From positions 2,976,001 through 3,040,000 of the forward strand of contig NZ_LR134477.1 in assembly GCF_900637975.1 (NCBI RefSeq): a stretch of DNA of 64,000 bases. The letters run 5' to 3'. The translations under genes and the position numbers were made by a program. Below, piece after piece: positions 45,538-53,785 of the stretch; the stretch's first letter is position 1, and each line of letters opens with the position of its first letter. Under the pieces are notes generated by a model. The model was not told the origin of the DNA, did not search any database, and saw nothing but the letters and a program-made list of their open reading frames with translations. This stretch comes from Actinomyces viscosus. Lineage in GTDB: Bacteria; Actinomycetota; Actinomycetes; Actinomycetales; Actinomycetaceae.

Positions 45538-46668
45538 TTACGCCTGGTTCCGTGAGATGCCCGGGCGGCTGCGGTCGGTGGCCAACCGGATGAGCCGGCG
45601 CATCGTCCACTCCAGCGGGCCGTGCCGGAAGCGCAGGCGGATGAGTGTGGCCAGCGCCAGGCTCAGCAGGACCGTCGCGGCCCCCAGGACCGGCAGACGC
45701 TCCGGTGCGTCCTCGACGAGGAAGGGGCCGGCGCTCAGCACGTGGGCGACGTACACGGTCAGGGACATCGAGCCTATCGCCTGCAGCGGGAAGGACCACC
45801 AGCCTCCCTTGAAGACCAGCAGGCACAGCGCGATGACGGCCAGCGCCCCACTGACCGAGGTCACCATGTCGATCAGTCCGCCGGAGTGGGCGGTCGGGTC
45901 GATGACGCTGGTGAGGGCCAGGGCACCCAGGTCCCCGGAATCGAGCATCGCGTCAAGGTCGACGTAGCCGCGCAGCACCGTCCCCACGACGGCCAGGGGC
46001 GTACCGATGAGGACGGTGAGCAGCTGGGTCCGGGTGCTGCGGGTCAGGAGCCGGTGGGCGATGACGCCGATGACCATGTAGGCGGCCCAGACGACGGCCG
46101 GGTAGGGGCCGGACATGACGGGGACGAGGGAGGCCGGCACCCCGACCGTCATGTTGAGGACGTGGCTGATCGCGCAGGGCGCCACGAGGAGGCCAGCCAC
46201 CACGGCCAGGGTGGAGGTGCGCCAGCGCGGCGCGCACGCCAGGGCGACGTAGCAGATGCCGAAGGCGGACAGCACCACCTGGATGGTGCCGGCGAAGGGC
46301 TCGATGAGCGCGCCCAGGGCGATGAGGACGGCGCCTCGGACGATGAGGCCGTGCCGCGAGCCCGCCAGGGACCCGCCGCCCTCACGCACCCCGCGCGCGC
46401 CCATGATCGACAGGGAGAACCCGGCCATGACCGCGAACAGCGCCGAGGGAAATCCCCGGAAGATCTCGCCGGCCCACCCGTCGGGCTCCATGAGGTGGTT
46501 GACCATCATGCCCAGCAGCGCCAGGGCCCGGGCCACGTCGAGCCCGATGATGCGCGGCCTGGCCGGCGGGGCGGCCGACGACGCCCCGGGACTCGTTCCC
46601 GCCTCCGTATCCGGGGACGCGGCTGGAGACCGGCCCGGAGAGGTGGGGCTCGACGTCGTCGGTGTCAT
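45538..46668 (-). CDS. DUF418 family multi-pass membrane protein
   Basis: About 376 residues with some ten hydrophobic segments. The N-terminal signature PRIIGLDVARALALLGMMVNHL and the C-terminal RFRHGPLEWTMRRLIRLA are those of DUF418/YeiB-like proteins, which are related to membrane acyltransferases such as heparan-alpha-glucosaminide N-acetyltransferase. A Ser/Pro/Thr cytoplasmic tail precedes TM1. ATG 46668 is the best start but has no clear RBS. Substrate unknown. Confidence 0.8.
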   Translation of the reverse strand: MTPTTSSPTSPGRSPAASPDTEAGTSPGASSAAPPARPRIIGLDVARALALLGMMVNHLMEPDGWAGEIFRGFPSALFAVMAGFSLSIMGARGVREGGGSLAGSRHGLIVRGAVLIALGALIEPFAGTIQVVLSAFGICYVALACAPRWRTSTLAVVAGLLVAPCAISHVLNMTVGVPASLVPVMSGPYPAVVWAAYMVIGVIAHRLLTRSTRTQLLTVLIGTPLAVVGTVLRGYVDLDAMLDSGDLGALALTSVIDPTAHSGGLIDMVTSVSGALAVIALCLLVFKGGWWSFPLQAIGSMSLTVYVAHVLSAGPFLVEDAPERLPVLGAATVLLSLALATLIRLRFRHGPLEWTMRRLIRLATDRSRPGISRNQA

Positions 46669-46856
46669 GGTCTGTTCGGTTGCATCTGCTGTGAGCACGG
46701 GACAGGACGCTAGAAAGGGCGCCGTTATGGCGGCGTAAATGGGGCAGGACCATTCCAGTAATCCAGTAAGGTCCAATAAGGTCGATAGCATGATTCATCC
46801 GGGCGGTGCGCCCGCCTGGTTTCGCTCAGAGCCTGGTGATCTGGAAGAATGTCGCC

Positions 46857-48329
46857 GTGAGCACACCTACTCCCACGAAGTCCTCATCGTCTTCGTCCTC
46901 TTCCAGCACCGCATCCTGGTTGGACCGGTACTTCCGCATCACCGAACGCGGTTCGACCATCTCCCGCGAGGTGCGTGGCGGCATCGTCACCTTCTTCTCG
47001 ATGAGCTACATCCTCGTCCTCAACCCCGCCATCCTGTCCAAGGCGAGCCCTCCGGGAACCGAGGCCCAGCTCGCGGCCGGCACGGCCTTCGTCGCCGCGA
47101 TCATGACGATCCTCATGGGGGTCGTCGCCAACTACCCGATGGCCCTGGCCGCGGGACTGGGCATCAACGCGATGGTCGCCTACACCCTGGTGGGCACCCA
47201 GGGCATGACCTACGCCGACGCCATGGGCCTCATCGTCATCGAGGGCGTCATCATCCTCGTCCTGGTGCTCACCGGCTTCCGCGAGGCCGTCTTCAAGGCC
47301 GTCCCCGAGCAGCTCAAGACCGCGATCTCCGTGGGCATCGGCCTGTTCATCGCACTGATCGGCCTGGTGGACGCCAAGATGGTGCGCCGCGGCGGCACCC
47401 CTCTGGAGCTGGGCCTGGGCGGCTCCCTCCAGGGCTGGCCGGTCATCGTCTTCCTCTTCGGCCTCTTCCTCATGGTCGTGCTCTACGTGCGCAAGGTCCG
47501 CGGAGCCATCCTCATCGGCATCGCCTCGGCCACGGTGCTGGCCATCGTCATCGACGCCTTCGCGCACCTGGGTCCCTTCAACGACGACCCGGACAACGGC
47601 CCCCTCAACCTCACCGGCTGGTCCCTGTCCGAGCCGCACCTGACCGGCTTCCCCGTGGACCTGCCGAACCTGTCCACGCTGGGCCACTTCAGCCTGCTGG
47701 GCAGCGTCCAGAAGGTCGGGATCGTCTCCGTGATCCTCCTGGTCTTCTCCCTGCTGCTGGCCGACTTCTTCGACACAATGGGCACGATGGTCGCCATCGG
47801 TGCCGAGGGCGACCTGCTCGACGAGCACGGCAACCCGCCCAGGACCCGCGAGATCCTCGTCGTCGACTCCCTGGCGGCCATCGCCGGTGGCGTCGGAGGC
47901 GTCTCCTCGAACACCTCTTACGTCGAGTCCGCCGCGGGCGTGGGGGAGGGGGCCCGCACGGGCCTGGCCTCCGTGGTCACCGGCTGCATGTTCGGGTTGT
48001 CCATGTTCTTCGCCCCTCTGGTCAAGATGGTCCCCTACGAGGCGGCCACCCCGGCGCTCGTCGTCGTCGGCTTCCTCATGATGATGCAGGTGACCGACAT
48101 CGACTGGAAGTCCCCGGAGATCGCCCTGCCGGCCTTCCTGACTATCATCATGATGCCCTTCTCCTACTCGATCACCAACGGCATCGGGGCCGGCTTCGTC
48201 TCCTACCTGGTCATCGAGGTGGCTCAGGGGCGGGCCCGCAGGATCCACCCGCTCATGTGGGTGGCCTGCGCGATGTTCATCATCTACTTCACCCTCACCC
48301 CGATCAAGGCGATCCTCGGCGTCTCCTGA
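46857..48329 (+). CDS. NCS2/AzgA-type purine permease
   Basis: A 490-residue transporter with about 12-14 membrane helices. Family signatures are REVRGGIVTFFSMSYILVLNP, ANYPMALAAGLGINAMVAYT, FFDTMGTMVAIGAEGDLLD and SSNTSYVESAAGVGEGARTG. AzgA-like proteins import adenine, guanine or hypoxanthine by proton symport. An unusual run of nine serines lies near the N-terminus. GTG 46857 is chosen, with GGAAG 9 nt upstream. A very large palindrome follows the stop. Confidence 0.92.
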   Translation: MSTPTPTKSSSSSSSSSTASWLDRYFRITERGSTISREVRGGIVTFFSMSYILVLNPAILSKASPPGTEAQLAAGTAFVAAIMTILMGVVANYPMALAAGLGINAMVAYTLVGTQGMTYADAMGLIVIEGVIILVLVLTGFREAVFKAVPEQLKTAISVGIGLFIALIGLVDAKMVRRGGTPLELGLGGSLQGWPVIVFLFGLFLMVVLYVRKVRGAILIGIASATVLAIVIDAFAHLGPFNDDPDNGPLNLTGWSLSEPHLTGFPVDLPNLSTLGHFSLLGSVQKVGIVSVILLVFSLLLADFFDTMGTMVAIGAEGDLLDEHGNPPRTREILVVDSLAAIAGGVGGVSSNTSYVESAAGVGEGARTGLASVVTGCMFGLSMFFAPLVKMVPYEAATPALVVVGFLMMMQVTDIDWKSPEIALPAFLTIIMMPFSYSITNGIGAGFVSYLVIEVAQGRARRIHPLMWVACAMFIIYFTLTPIKAILGVS

Positions 48330-48349
48330 CAGAGGCCTTTCCACTTTCG

Positions 48350-48422
48350 CGCCGAGCCGGGCGTTTTTCGCGTAGCCCCACCGTTTTTCTGTGGGGCTAC
48401 GCGAAAACCGCCCGGCTCGGCG
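48350..48422. repeat. 73-nt giant hairpin after the purine permease gene
   Basis: Arms of 32 bp (48350-48381 and 48391-48422) are complementary at 31 positions, around the loop CGTTTTTCT. Both arms contain an internal T5/A4 run. It starts 20 bp after the permease stop and could terminate transcription in either direction, but it is far longer than terminators elsewhere in the window. Confidence 0.85.
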
Positions 48423-48561
48423 GCTACCGGTAAGAGCTGGCGCTTCAGGGCTACCCTTCACAGGACGGGGTGCCCGCCGCACACCCAGCACCTTTCGGCG
48501 CTACCCCTGACATCCGTCAACCCGCTCCACCCACCTCCACCTCTTCGACGACCCCCAGGAC

Positions 48562-49920
48562 ATGACCCGCACGACCTCAGCGCACCAGCCCAGCGGCGGC
48601 ATCTTCGCCTCCCTGCGGTTCCACAACTACCGGATCTGGTTCCTGTCCGCCCTCGTGGCCAACACCGGGACCTGGATGCAGCGCGTGGCCCAGGACTGGC
48701 TGGTGCTGCGCGTCCTGACCAACGACTCCGCCTCCGCCACCGGCCTGACCACGGCCCTGCAGTTCCTCCCCATGCTCCTGCTGTCCGCGCACGCCGGGCT
48801 CGTGGCCGACCGGGTCGACCAGCGCAGGTTCCTCATCATCACCCAGAGCGCCATGGGCCTGGTCTCCGCCGTCATCGCCGTCGACGTCCTGGCGGGCAGC
48901 GCGCGTCTGTGGCACGTCTACCTTGCCGCCTTCCTCACGGGCATCGCCGCCGCCTACGACGCCCCGGCCCGCCAGACCTTCGTGGCCCGGATGGTGCCCG
49001 CCGAGCACCTGTCCAACGCCGTCGGCCTCAACTCCGCCTCCTTCAACGCCGCCCGGCTCCTGGGACCGGCGCTCGCCGGCGTCGTCATCACCTGGGTCGG
49101 CGCCGGCTGGGTCTTCGCCGTCAACGCCGCCACCTTCCTCTTCCCGGCCGCGGCCCTGGCCGCCATGCGCCTGGGCGAGCTCGTGGACATGCCCCGTGCC
49201 AGCCGTGCCGCCGGCCAGCTCCGTGAGGGCCTGGCCTACTTGCGCGGCCGCACCGACCTTGTCGTCATCATCGCCGTGGTGGCGGTCGTCTCCATGCTCA
49301 CCCTCAACTTCCAGGTCACCATGGCCGCCACCGTGCGCACCGTCTTCCACCTGGAGTCCGACGCCTACGGCACCGTCTCCTCGGTCTTCGCCGTCGGGTC
49401 CCTGTCCGGTGCCCTGTGGGCGGCCCGACGTCGCAACCCCAGTCCGCGCACTGTCGTCCTGGCGGCCTTCGCCCTGGGAGTCTTCTCCCTCCTGCTGGCC
49501 GTCATGCCCACCTACTTGACCTTCACGATCATGACGATCCCGGTGGGCCTGTGCGTGCTCACGCTCCTGACCAGCGCCAACCAGACCGTGCAGATGACCA
49601 CCGAGCCGGCCATGCGCGGCCGGGTCCTGAGCATCTACATGATGTTCTTCCTGGGCTCGACGCCGGTAGGCGCCCCGCTCATCGGCTGGGTCGCCGACTC
49701 CTGGGGGCCTCGCATCGCGATCGCGGCCGGCGGCCTGAGCGCTGTCCTCGCCGCCCTGGTCGCCGCCGCCTGGAGCTACAGGCACTGGAACCTGTCCCTG
49801 CACTACTCCTCGACCCGTCCCTACCTCAGGGCCACCCCGAAGGCGGGGGAGGCGCCGCCGCAGGCCCCGGATCCGGAGGCTCGCGGCGCCGAGACCCAGA
49901 GTGTCGACGATGCCGACTGA
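48562..49920 (+). CDS. MFS transporter, EntS-like
   Basis: A 452-residue protein with 12 predicted helices of the MFS_3 (enterobactin exporter-like) subfamily: NYRIWFLSALVANTGTWMQR, then AQDWLVLRVLT, DRVDQRRFL in the loop 2-3 motif A position, and RGRVLSIYMMFFLGSTPVGA. The usual role is export of siderophores, drugs or unidentified compounds. It sits directly upstream of ideR, which may link it to metal homeostasis, but no IdeR box was recognised at it. RBS CCAGGA lies just before ATG 48562. Confidence 0.88.
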   Translation: MTRTTSAHQPSGGIFASLRFHNYRIWFLSALVANTGTWMQRVAQDWLVLRVLTNDSASATGLTTALQFLPMLLLSAHAGLVADRVDQRRFLIITQSAMGLVSAVIAVDVLAGSARLWHVYLAAFLTGIAAAYDAPARQTFVARMVPAEHLSNAVGLNSASFNAARLLGPALAGVVITWVGAGWVFAVNAATFLFPAAALAAMRLGELVDMPRASRAAGQLREGLAYLRGRTDLVVIIAVVAVVSMLTLNFQVTMAATVRTVFHLESDAYGTVSSVFAVGSLSGALWAARRRNPSPRTVVLAAFALGVFSLLLAVMPTYLTFTIMTIPVGLCVLTLLTSANQTVQMTTEPAMRGRVLSIYMMFFLGSTPVGAPLIGWVADSWGPRIAIAAGGLSAVLAALVAAAWSYRHWNLSLHYSSTRPYLRATPKAGEAPPQAPDPEARGAETQSVDDAD

Positions 49921-49980
49921 CGCCGACTGACCGAGCGGAACGAGTAATACGCACGCTACCCGTCGCGCATCTCCGAGGCA

Positions 49981-49998
49981 CTGGGGAGTCCTCCCCAG
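49981..49998. terminator. short dyad after MFS gene
   Basis: CTGGGGAG-TC-CTCCCCAG is a perfect 18-bp dyad about 60 bp after the stop. It may be a weak terminator or a protein-binding site in the ideR promoter region. Confidence 0.4.
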
Positions 49999-50140
49999 CC
50001 GCGAATCGGCGCGTTCTCAGGCGATATTGGCCCATATCCCAGAGTGCTGCTTATCCTTTCAAGGAACGCGGCCCAGCGGATGCGCCCTCCTGAGGAGCCC
50101 GAGCGGCGGCGGTAACCCACCTCAAGCAGGAGCCCACCTC

Positions 50141-50812
50141 ATGAGCGAGCTGATCGACACCACCGAGATGTACCTCAAGACCGTCTACGAGCTTGAGGAG
50201 GACGGCGTTCCACCGCTGCGCGCCCGCATCGTCGAGCGCCTCGATCACTCGGGGCCCACGGTCTCCCAGACGGTGGCGCGCATGGAGCGCGACGGTCTCA
50301 TCAAGGTCGCCGACGACCGCTCCCTCGAGCTCACCGACGAGGGGCGCCGTCGGGCCACAGAGGTGATCCGCAAGCACCGGCTTGCCGAAAGGCTGCTGCT
50401 GGACGTCATCGGCATGGACCGACGGCTCGTCCACGAGGAGGCCTGCCGCTGGGAGCACGTGATGAGCGAGCAGGTCGAGGAGCGCCTCGCCGTCATCCTC
50501 GACGACGTCTCCTCCGACCCCTTCGGCAACCCCATCCCGCCGCAGGTCGCCGAGCACCCCCGCCCGTCGTCTGACGAGGTCAGTGTCGACCGTCTTGCCG
50601 GTCGCGAGACCGTCACCGCCGTCGTCAGCCGGATCGGAGAACCGATCCAGGCGGACGCCGAGCTCATCGCCACCCTTGAGGACGCCGCGATCACGGCCGG
50701 CGCTCAGGTGGAGCTGCGTGTCAGCGCCGGCGGGGTACGGCTTGTCGGCGCCTCCGGCGATCCCGTTGTCCTGGCCGACGACGTCGCCCGCCACCTCTTC
50801 GTCCAGCGCTGA
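50141..50812 (+). CDS. ideR: DtxR/IdeR iron-dependent regulator
   Basis: A 223-residue metalloregulator. The winged helix (TTEMYLKTVYELEEDG, DHSGPTVSQTVARMERDGL) is followed by the dimer/metal domain and an SH3-like FeoA domain. With this ATG the metal ligands fall at mycobacterial IdeR positions: Met10, Cys102, Glu105, His106 for one site and His79, Glu83, His98 for the other. All are present, so it should be iron-responsive. It represses iron uptake genes when Fe(II) is bound. RBS AGGAG precedes ATG 50141. Confidence 0.93.
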   Translation: MSELIDTTEMYLKTVYELEEDGVPPLRARIVERLDHSGPTVSQTVARMERDGLIKVADDRSLELTDEGRRRATEVIRKHRLAERLLLDVIGMDRRLVHEEACRWEHVMSEQVEERLAVILDDVSSDPFGNPIPPQVAEHPRPSSDEVSVDRLAGRETVTAVVSRIGEPIQADAELIATLEDAAITAGAQVELRVSAGGVRLVGASGDPVVLADDVARHLFVQR

Positions 50813-51221
50813 GCGGCACCCAAGGGTCTCTCTGTCAGAAGGCTTTTAAAACCCTGAAAAACGCCTGTGCAGGAAGAGGTTTCAGCCCGCGCCTCACGTC
50901 CCGACATGTGGGATGTGAGGCGCCGCTGTGTGGCCCGGGTTGCGACCGAGCGGCCTCCCTCACTGCGGGTCTCACCGAGCCGGGACGGAGGGGCTGCTGT
51001 ATCGACTCCGATAGGTGTTCCCGATCTTTCCGCGTGATTCCGCTATTTTCACGGTTAGGTCCGCGGGCTGCGGCGGACCGAGGTCCCTGGAGCTATATGG
51101 AGGAAAACGAAAATCGCCACATAGTGTCTCGGCTCACAACAGTGTGTGACACCTTGCCGTGACGAAGCGCTGGTCTGTCATGTAGCGTTCAGGTCGTCGC
51201 CGCAGACAACCGTCTCGGTGG
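50813..51221. other. non-coding region between ideR and the riboswitch
   Basis: Contains the hairpin at 50889-50923 and presumably the promoter of the NlpC/P60 transcript. AT-rich tracts near 50850 and 51100 stand out. No gene is supported. Confidence 0.5.
50889..50923 (+). terminator. ideR terminator hairpin
   Basis: GCGCCTCACGTCCC pairs with GGGATGTGAGGCGC (one G-U) around a 7-nt loop. Confidence 0.65.
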
Positions 51222-51406
51222 CGTCTCGGATCGGGGCTTAGTCCTGCCACTCGGTCTGAGGCAAGTGGAACCAACAACTCAAGTGGCAGGAACGGGGGAA
51301 CCAACTACCGGTCGCCCAGGCGAACAGCCCGAGCGACCTTGGGGTGAAGCCCGCACCCGCGGGCCGGACGTCTCCAGTCCGAACCCGACAGCTCACCTCG
51401 TCGGCT
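51222..51406 (+). ncRNA. c-di-AMP riboswitch (ydaO-yuaA class)
   Basis: The leader of the NlpC/P60 gene has the ydaO hallmarks in order: GGGGCTTAGTCCTGCCACT, a stem closing with AGTGGCAGGAA, GGGGGAACCAA, the strongly conserved CCTTGGGGTGAAGC, then GACAGCTCACCTCGTCGGC just before the RBS. Actinobacterial examples sit before rpf and NlpC-type cell-wall hydrolases and switch expression off when c-di-AMP is high. The boundaries are approximate. Confidence 0.85.
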
Positions 51407-51424
51407 CAACAGGAGAAAGCATTC

Positions 51425-52240
51425 ATGTCCTCACGCACCATCGCACGTCACCGCAAAGCCACCCGCGCCCTTACCCCACTGGATGACTTTGCTCCCACCG
51501 CGCGCCGAGGTCTGGCGGTCGCCGCCTCGTCCGGTCTCGCCCTGACCATGATCGCCTCGGGTGCCAACGCCGCCGGCCGCGCCGAGGTCACGTCCTCCTC
51601 CTCCGGAACCATCGAGGCTTCCGGCGTGACCCCCGGAGTCGGTGTCCTCGCCGCGAACGCTCGCGAGGCGCTGGCCGCGCACCAGCAGATCACTATCGGT
51701 CAGGCCAGCTGGGTCACCGAGGCCGCTCCGCAGGTCGAGGCTGTCGCCCCTGCGGCCCCTGAGGCGCCCGCCGCCCCCGAGGCTCCCGCTGCTCCCGAGG
51801 CTCAGGCCGAGCAGAGCACCGAGAGCGCCGGCACCGCTACGGCCGACTACAGCAGCGACTCCGCCGCTGAGACCCAGACGACCCAGGCCTCCTCGACTCA
51901 GACCGGCACCGCCGACTCGTCCGTCGTGGCCATCGCCATGCAGTACGTGGGTGCTCCCTACGTGTGGGGCGCCTCCGGCCCGAGCGCCTTCGACTGCTCC
52001 GGCTTCACCTCCTACGTGTACGCCCAGGTCGGCATCAACCTGCCCCGTACCTCTGGCGCCCAGGCCGCGGCCGGCACCCCGGTGTCCGCTTCTGAGGCTC
52101 AGCCCGGTGACCTGGTCACCTGGCCCGGCCACGTCGGCATCTACGCCGGCAACGGTATGGTGATCGACGCTGGTAACGAGTCCACCGGTGTGGTCTACCG
52201 CGAGCTGTGGGGCTCCCCGAGCTTCGTGCGCGTCTCCTGA
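51425..52240 (+). CDS. secreted NlpC/P60 peptidoglycan endopeptidase
   Basis: A 271-residue exported hydrolase: signal segment (LAVAASSGLALTMIASGANA), Ala/Pro/Glu repeat linker (EAPAAPEAPAAPEAQ, about 108-130) and a C-terminal NlpC/P60 domain with catalytic Cys191 in FDCSGFTSYVY and His236 in PGHVGIY. The third polar position reads MVIDAGN (Asp rather than the more usual His), to be noted. It cleaves stem peptides in the wall. RBS AGGAG precedes ATG 51425, and the c-di-AMP riboswitch controls it. Confidence 0.93.
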   Translation: MSSRTIARHRKATRALTPLDDFAPTARRGLAVAASSGLALTMIASGANAAGRAEVTSSSSGTIEASGVTPGVGVLAANAREALAAHQQITIGQASWVTEAAPQVEAVAPAAPEAPAAPEAPAAPEAQAEQSTESAGTATADYSSDSAAETQTTQASSTQTGTADSSVVAIAMQYVGAPYVWGASGPSAFDCSGFTSYVYAQVGINLPRTSGAQAAAGTPVSASEAQPGDLVTWPGHVGIYAGNGMVIDAGNESTGVVYRELWGSPSFVRVS

Positions 52241-52260
52241 TCCCAGACGCTGAAATCCTC

Positions 52261-52300
52261 CCGTGAGGGGTGGGTGCCTGACGGTACCCACCCCTCACGG
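52261..52300 (+). terminator. intrinsic terminator of NlpC/P60 gene
   Basis: Perfect 15-bp arms (CCGTGAGGGGTGGGT and complement) around a 10-nt loop, followed by CGTTGT, starting 20 bp after the stop. Confidence 0.85.
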
Positions 52301-52444
52301 CGTTGTCGCGAGGTCTGAAGGGCGCGGAGGGGAGTCTGATGAGGAAAACAGACAACAACCTCGCCATGTGGTGGTCCCCACACCCCTTTTCGGGGCAGAA
52401 TGTTCCATGGGTCGCAGACCGTATCTCGAGAAAGGGCAGATCCC

Positions 52445-53383
52445 ATGACTGATGGCAACGTCATCCTCGTCGGAGTCGACGGTTCACCCGAGTCCCTGGC
52501 AGCAGTGGACTGGGCCGTTGCGCGCGCCGAGCGCCAGGGCTGGCGCGTTCACATCCTGTGCGCCTACTCCCTGCCCTCCTTCACCACCGCCTCCCTCGAC
52601 GGCGGCTACGCAGCACTTGACGACTCCGCCATCAGGTCCGGCGCCCAGGCCGTCATCGACGAGGCCGTCGAACGCGTCAAGAAGTCCGGCGTCGCCGTCA
52701 CCTCCTCCCTGGAGACCGGGGACCCGGCCGGCGTCCTCGTCGACCTCTCCGAGGAGGCGACGCTGGCCGTCGTCGGTACCCGCGGAGGCGGCGGCTTCGC
52801 GGACCGCCTCCTGGGAACCGTCTCCTCCGCCCTGCCGGCGCACAGTCACTGCCCGGCCGTCGTCGTGCCCCAGCGCACCGAGGGGGCCGACTACACACCG
52901 GTGCGCCGCATCGTCGTCGGCGTGGACGGATCCTCCTCGGCCCGCAAGGCCCTCAAGTGGGCCGTGGCTGAGGCGGAGGCGTGGGGCGCCGAGCTCACCG
53001 CCATCGCCGCCGTGCCGATGGCCTCCGGGGCGGGTGCTCTGGCCTGGCTTCCGGCCGCCGTCGACCGTGAGCAGGTCCTGGCCGATGTCCGCTCCGGACT
53101 GGACCGGGCCATCAGTGAGGCCCTTGAGGGCCACGAGGGCGTCACGGTGCGCCGTCACGCCCTGGACGGCAACCCGGCCGAGCTCCTGGCCGAGTTCTCC
53201 ACCGCCGTGGACCTCGTCGTCGTCGGCTCGCGCGGCCGTGGGGGCTTCTCCGGGCTCCTGCTGGGCTCCACCAGCCAGGCCGTCCTGTCCCACGCCTCGT
53301 GCCCCGTACTGGTGGCGCCCTCGCACCACCTCAAGGGCGAGCGGCGCGCCTCGCGCACCTCCACCCCGTGGGGCCGCGCCTGA
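52445..53383 (+). CDS. tandem universal stress protein (UspA family)
   Basis: A 312-residue protein with two Usp domains. Each begins with VGVDGS and ends with the ATP-binding pattern G-2x-G-9x-G-S/T: VVGTRGGGGFADRLLGTVSS in the first, VVGSRGRGGFSGLLLGSTSQ in the second. Two-domain ATP-binding Usps are typical of actinobacteria, where they respond to starvation, hypoxia or redox stress. AAAGGG lies upstream of ATG 52445. Confidence 0.94.
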   Translation: MTDGNVILVGVDGSPESLAAVDWAVARAERQGWRVHILCAYSLPSFTTASLDGGYAALDDSAIRSGAQAVIDEAVERVKKSGVAVTSSLETGDPAGVLVDLSEEATLAVVGTRGGGGFADRLLGTVSSALPAHSHCPAVVVPQRTEGADYTPVRRIVVGVDGSSSARKALKWAVAEAEAWGAELTAIAAVPMASGAGALAWLPAAVDREQVLADVRSGLDRAISEALEGHEGVTVRRHALDGNPAELLAEFSTAVDLVVVGSRGRGGFSGLLLGSTSQAVLSHASCPVLVAPSHHLKGERRASRTSTPWGRA

Positions 53384-53400
53384 AAGCCTCCGTCAACGGG

Positions 53401-53441
53401 CCTGCCGTGCCGACCGTCATCACACCGGTCGGCACAGCAGG
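53401..53441 (+). terminator. terminator of usp gene
   Basis: CCTGCCGTGCCGACCG pairs with CGGTCGGCACAGCAGG, leaving one mismatched position, around a 9-nt loop. Confidence 0.75.
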
Positions 53442-53522
53442 CCCGCGGATACAGCAGTACGGCGCCACCCCGGGGCCCGACTGGTCATGGACGGGCCGAA
53501 CCACTGGTAGTCTTCCGCCCAG

Positions 53523-53595
53523 GCCCTCGTAGCTCAGGGGATAGAGCACCGCTCTCCTAAAGCGGGTGTCGTTGGTTCGAATCCAATCGAGGGCA
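53523..53595 (+). tRNA. tRNA-Arg (anticodon CCT)
   Basis: A complete 73-nt cloverleaf: acceptor GCCCTCG/CGAGGGC, D-stem GCTC/GAGC, anticodon stem CCGCT/AGCGG with loop CTCCTAA, five-base variable loop and T-arm GTTGG-TTCGAAT-CCAAT. The anticodon CCT reads AGG. CCA is not encoded. No integrated element is attached. Confidence 0.97.
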
Positions 53596-53773
53596 CTGAC
53601 ACCGGCCGGTTCCTGTCCGCGTCCGCTGACGTCGGGCGGCTCCGGTCGGCTTCAGCCGGTATCGGTAGACCTTGGTCGACGGCGCGCGCAGGGATAGCCG
53701 GTGCCGGTGGCTCCTGCCGCTATGGGCGAGCCACGCCTCGGTGCGTCTCCACGCCCAAGGGCCCATCGGCCTA

Positions 53774-53779
53774 TATCTT
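53774..53779 (+). promoter_or_regulatory. -10 hexamer TATCTT, probable leaderless start
   Basis: TATCTT ends 6 nt before ATG 53786, the same hexamer and spacing as at 13661. Confidence 0.55.
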
Positions 53780-53785
53780 GACCGT

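Noticed and set aside
48350..48422. Terminal inverted repeats of an insertion sequence
   Set aside because: Only 9 bp separate the arms, so there is no room for a transposase gene.
49921..50140. An IdeR/DtxR box autoregulating ideR
   Set aside because: No match to the DtxR-box consensus (TTAGGTTAGSCTAACCTAA-type) was found by eye; the only dyad here is CTGGGGAG-TC-CTCCCCAG, which does not fit.
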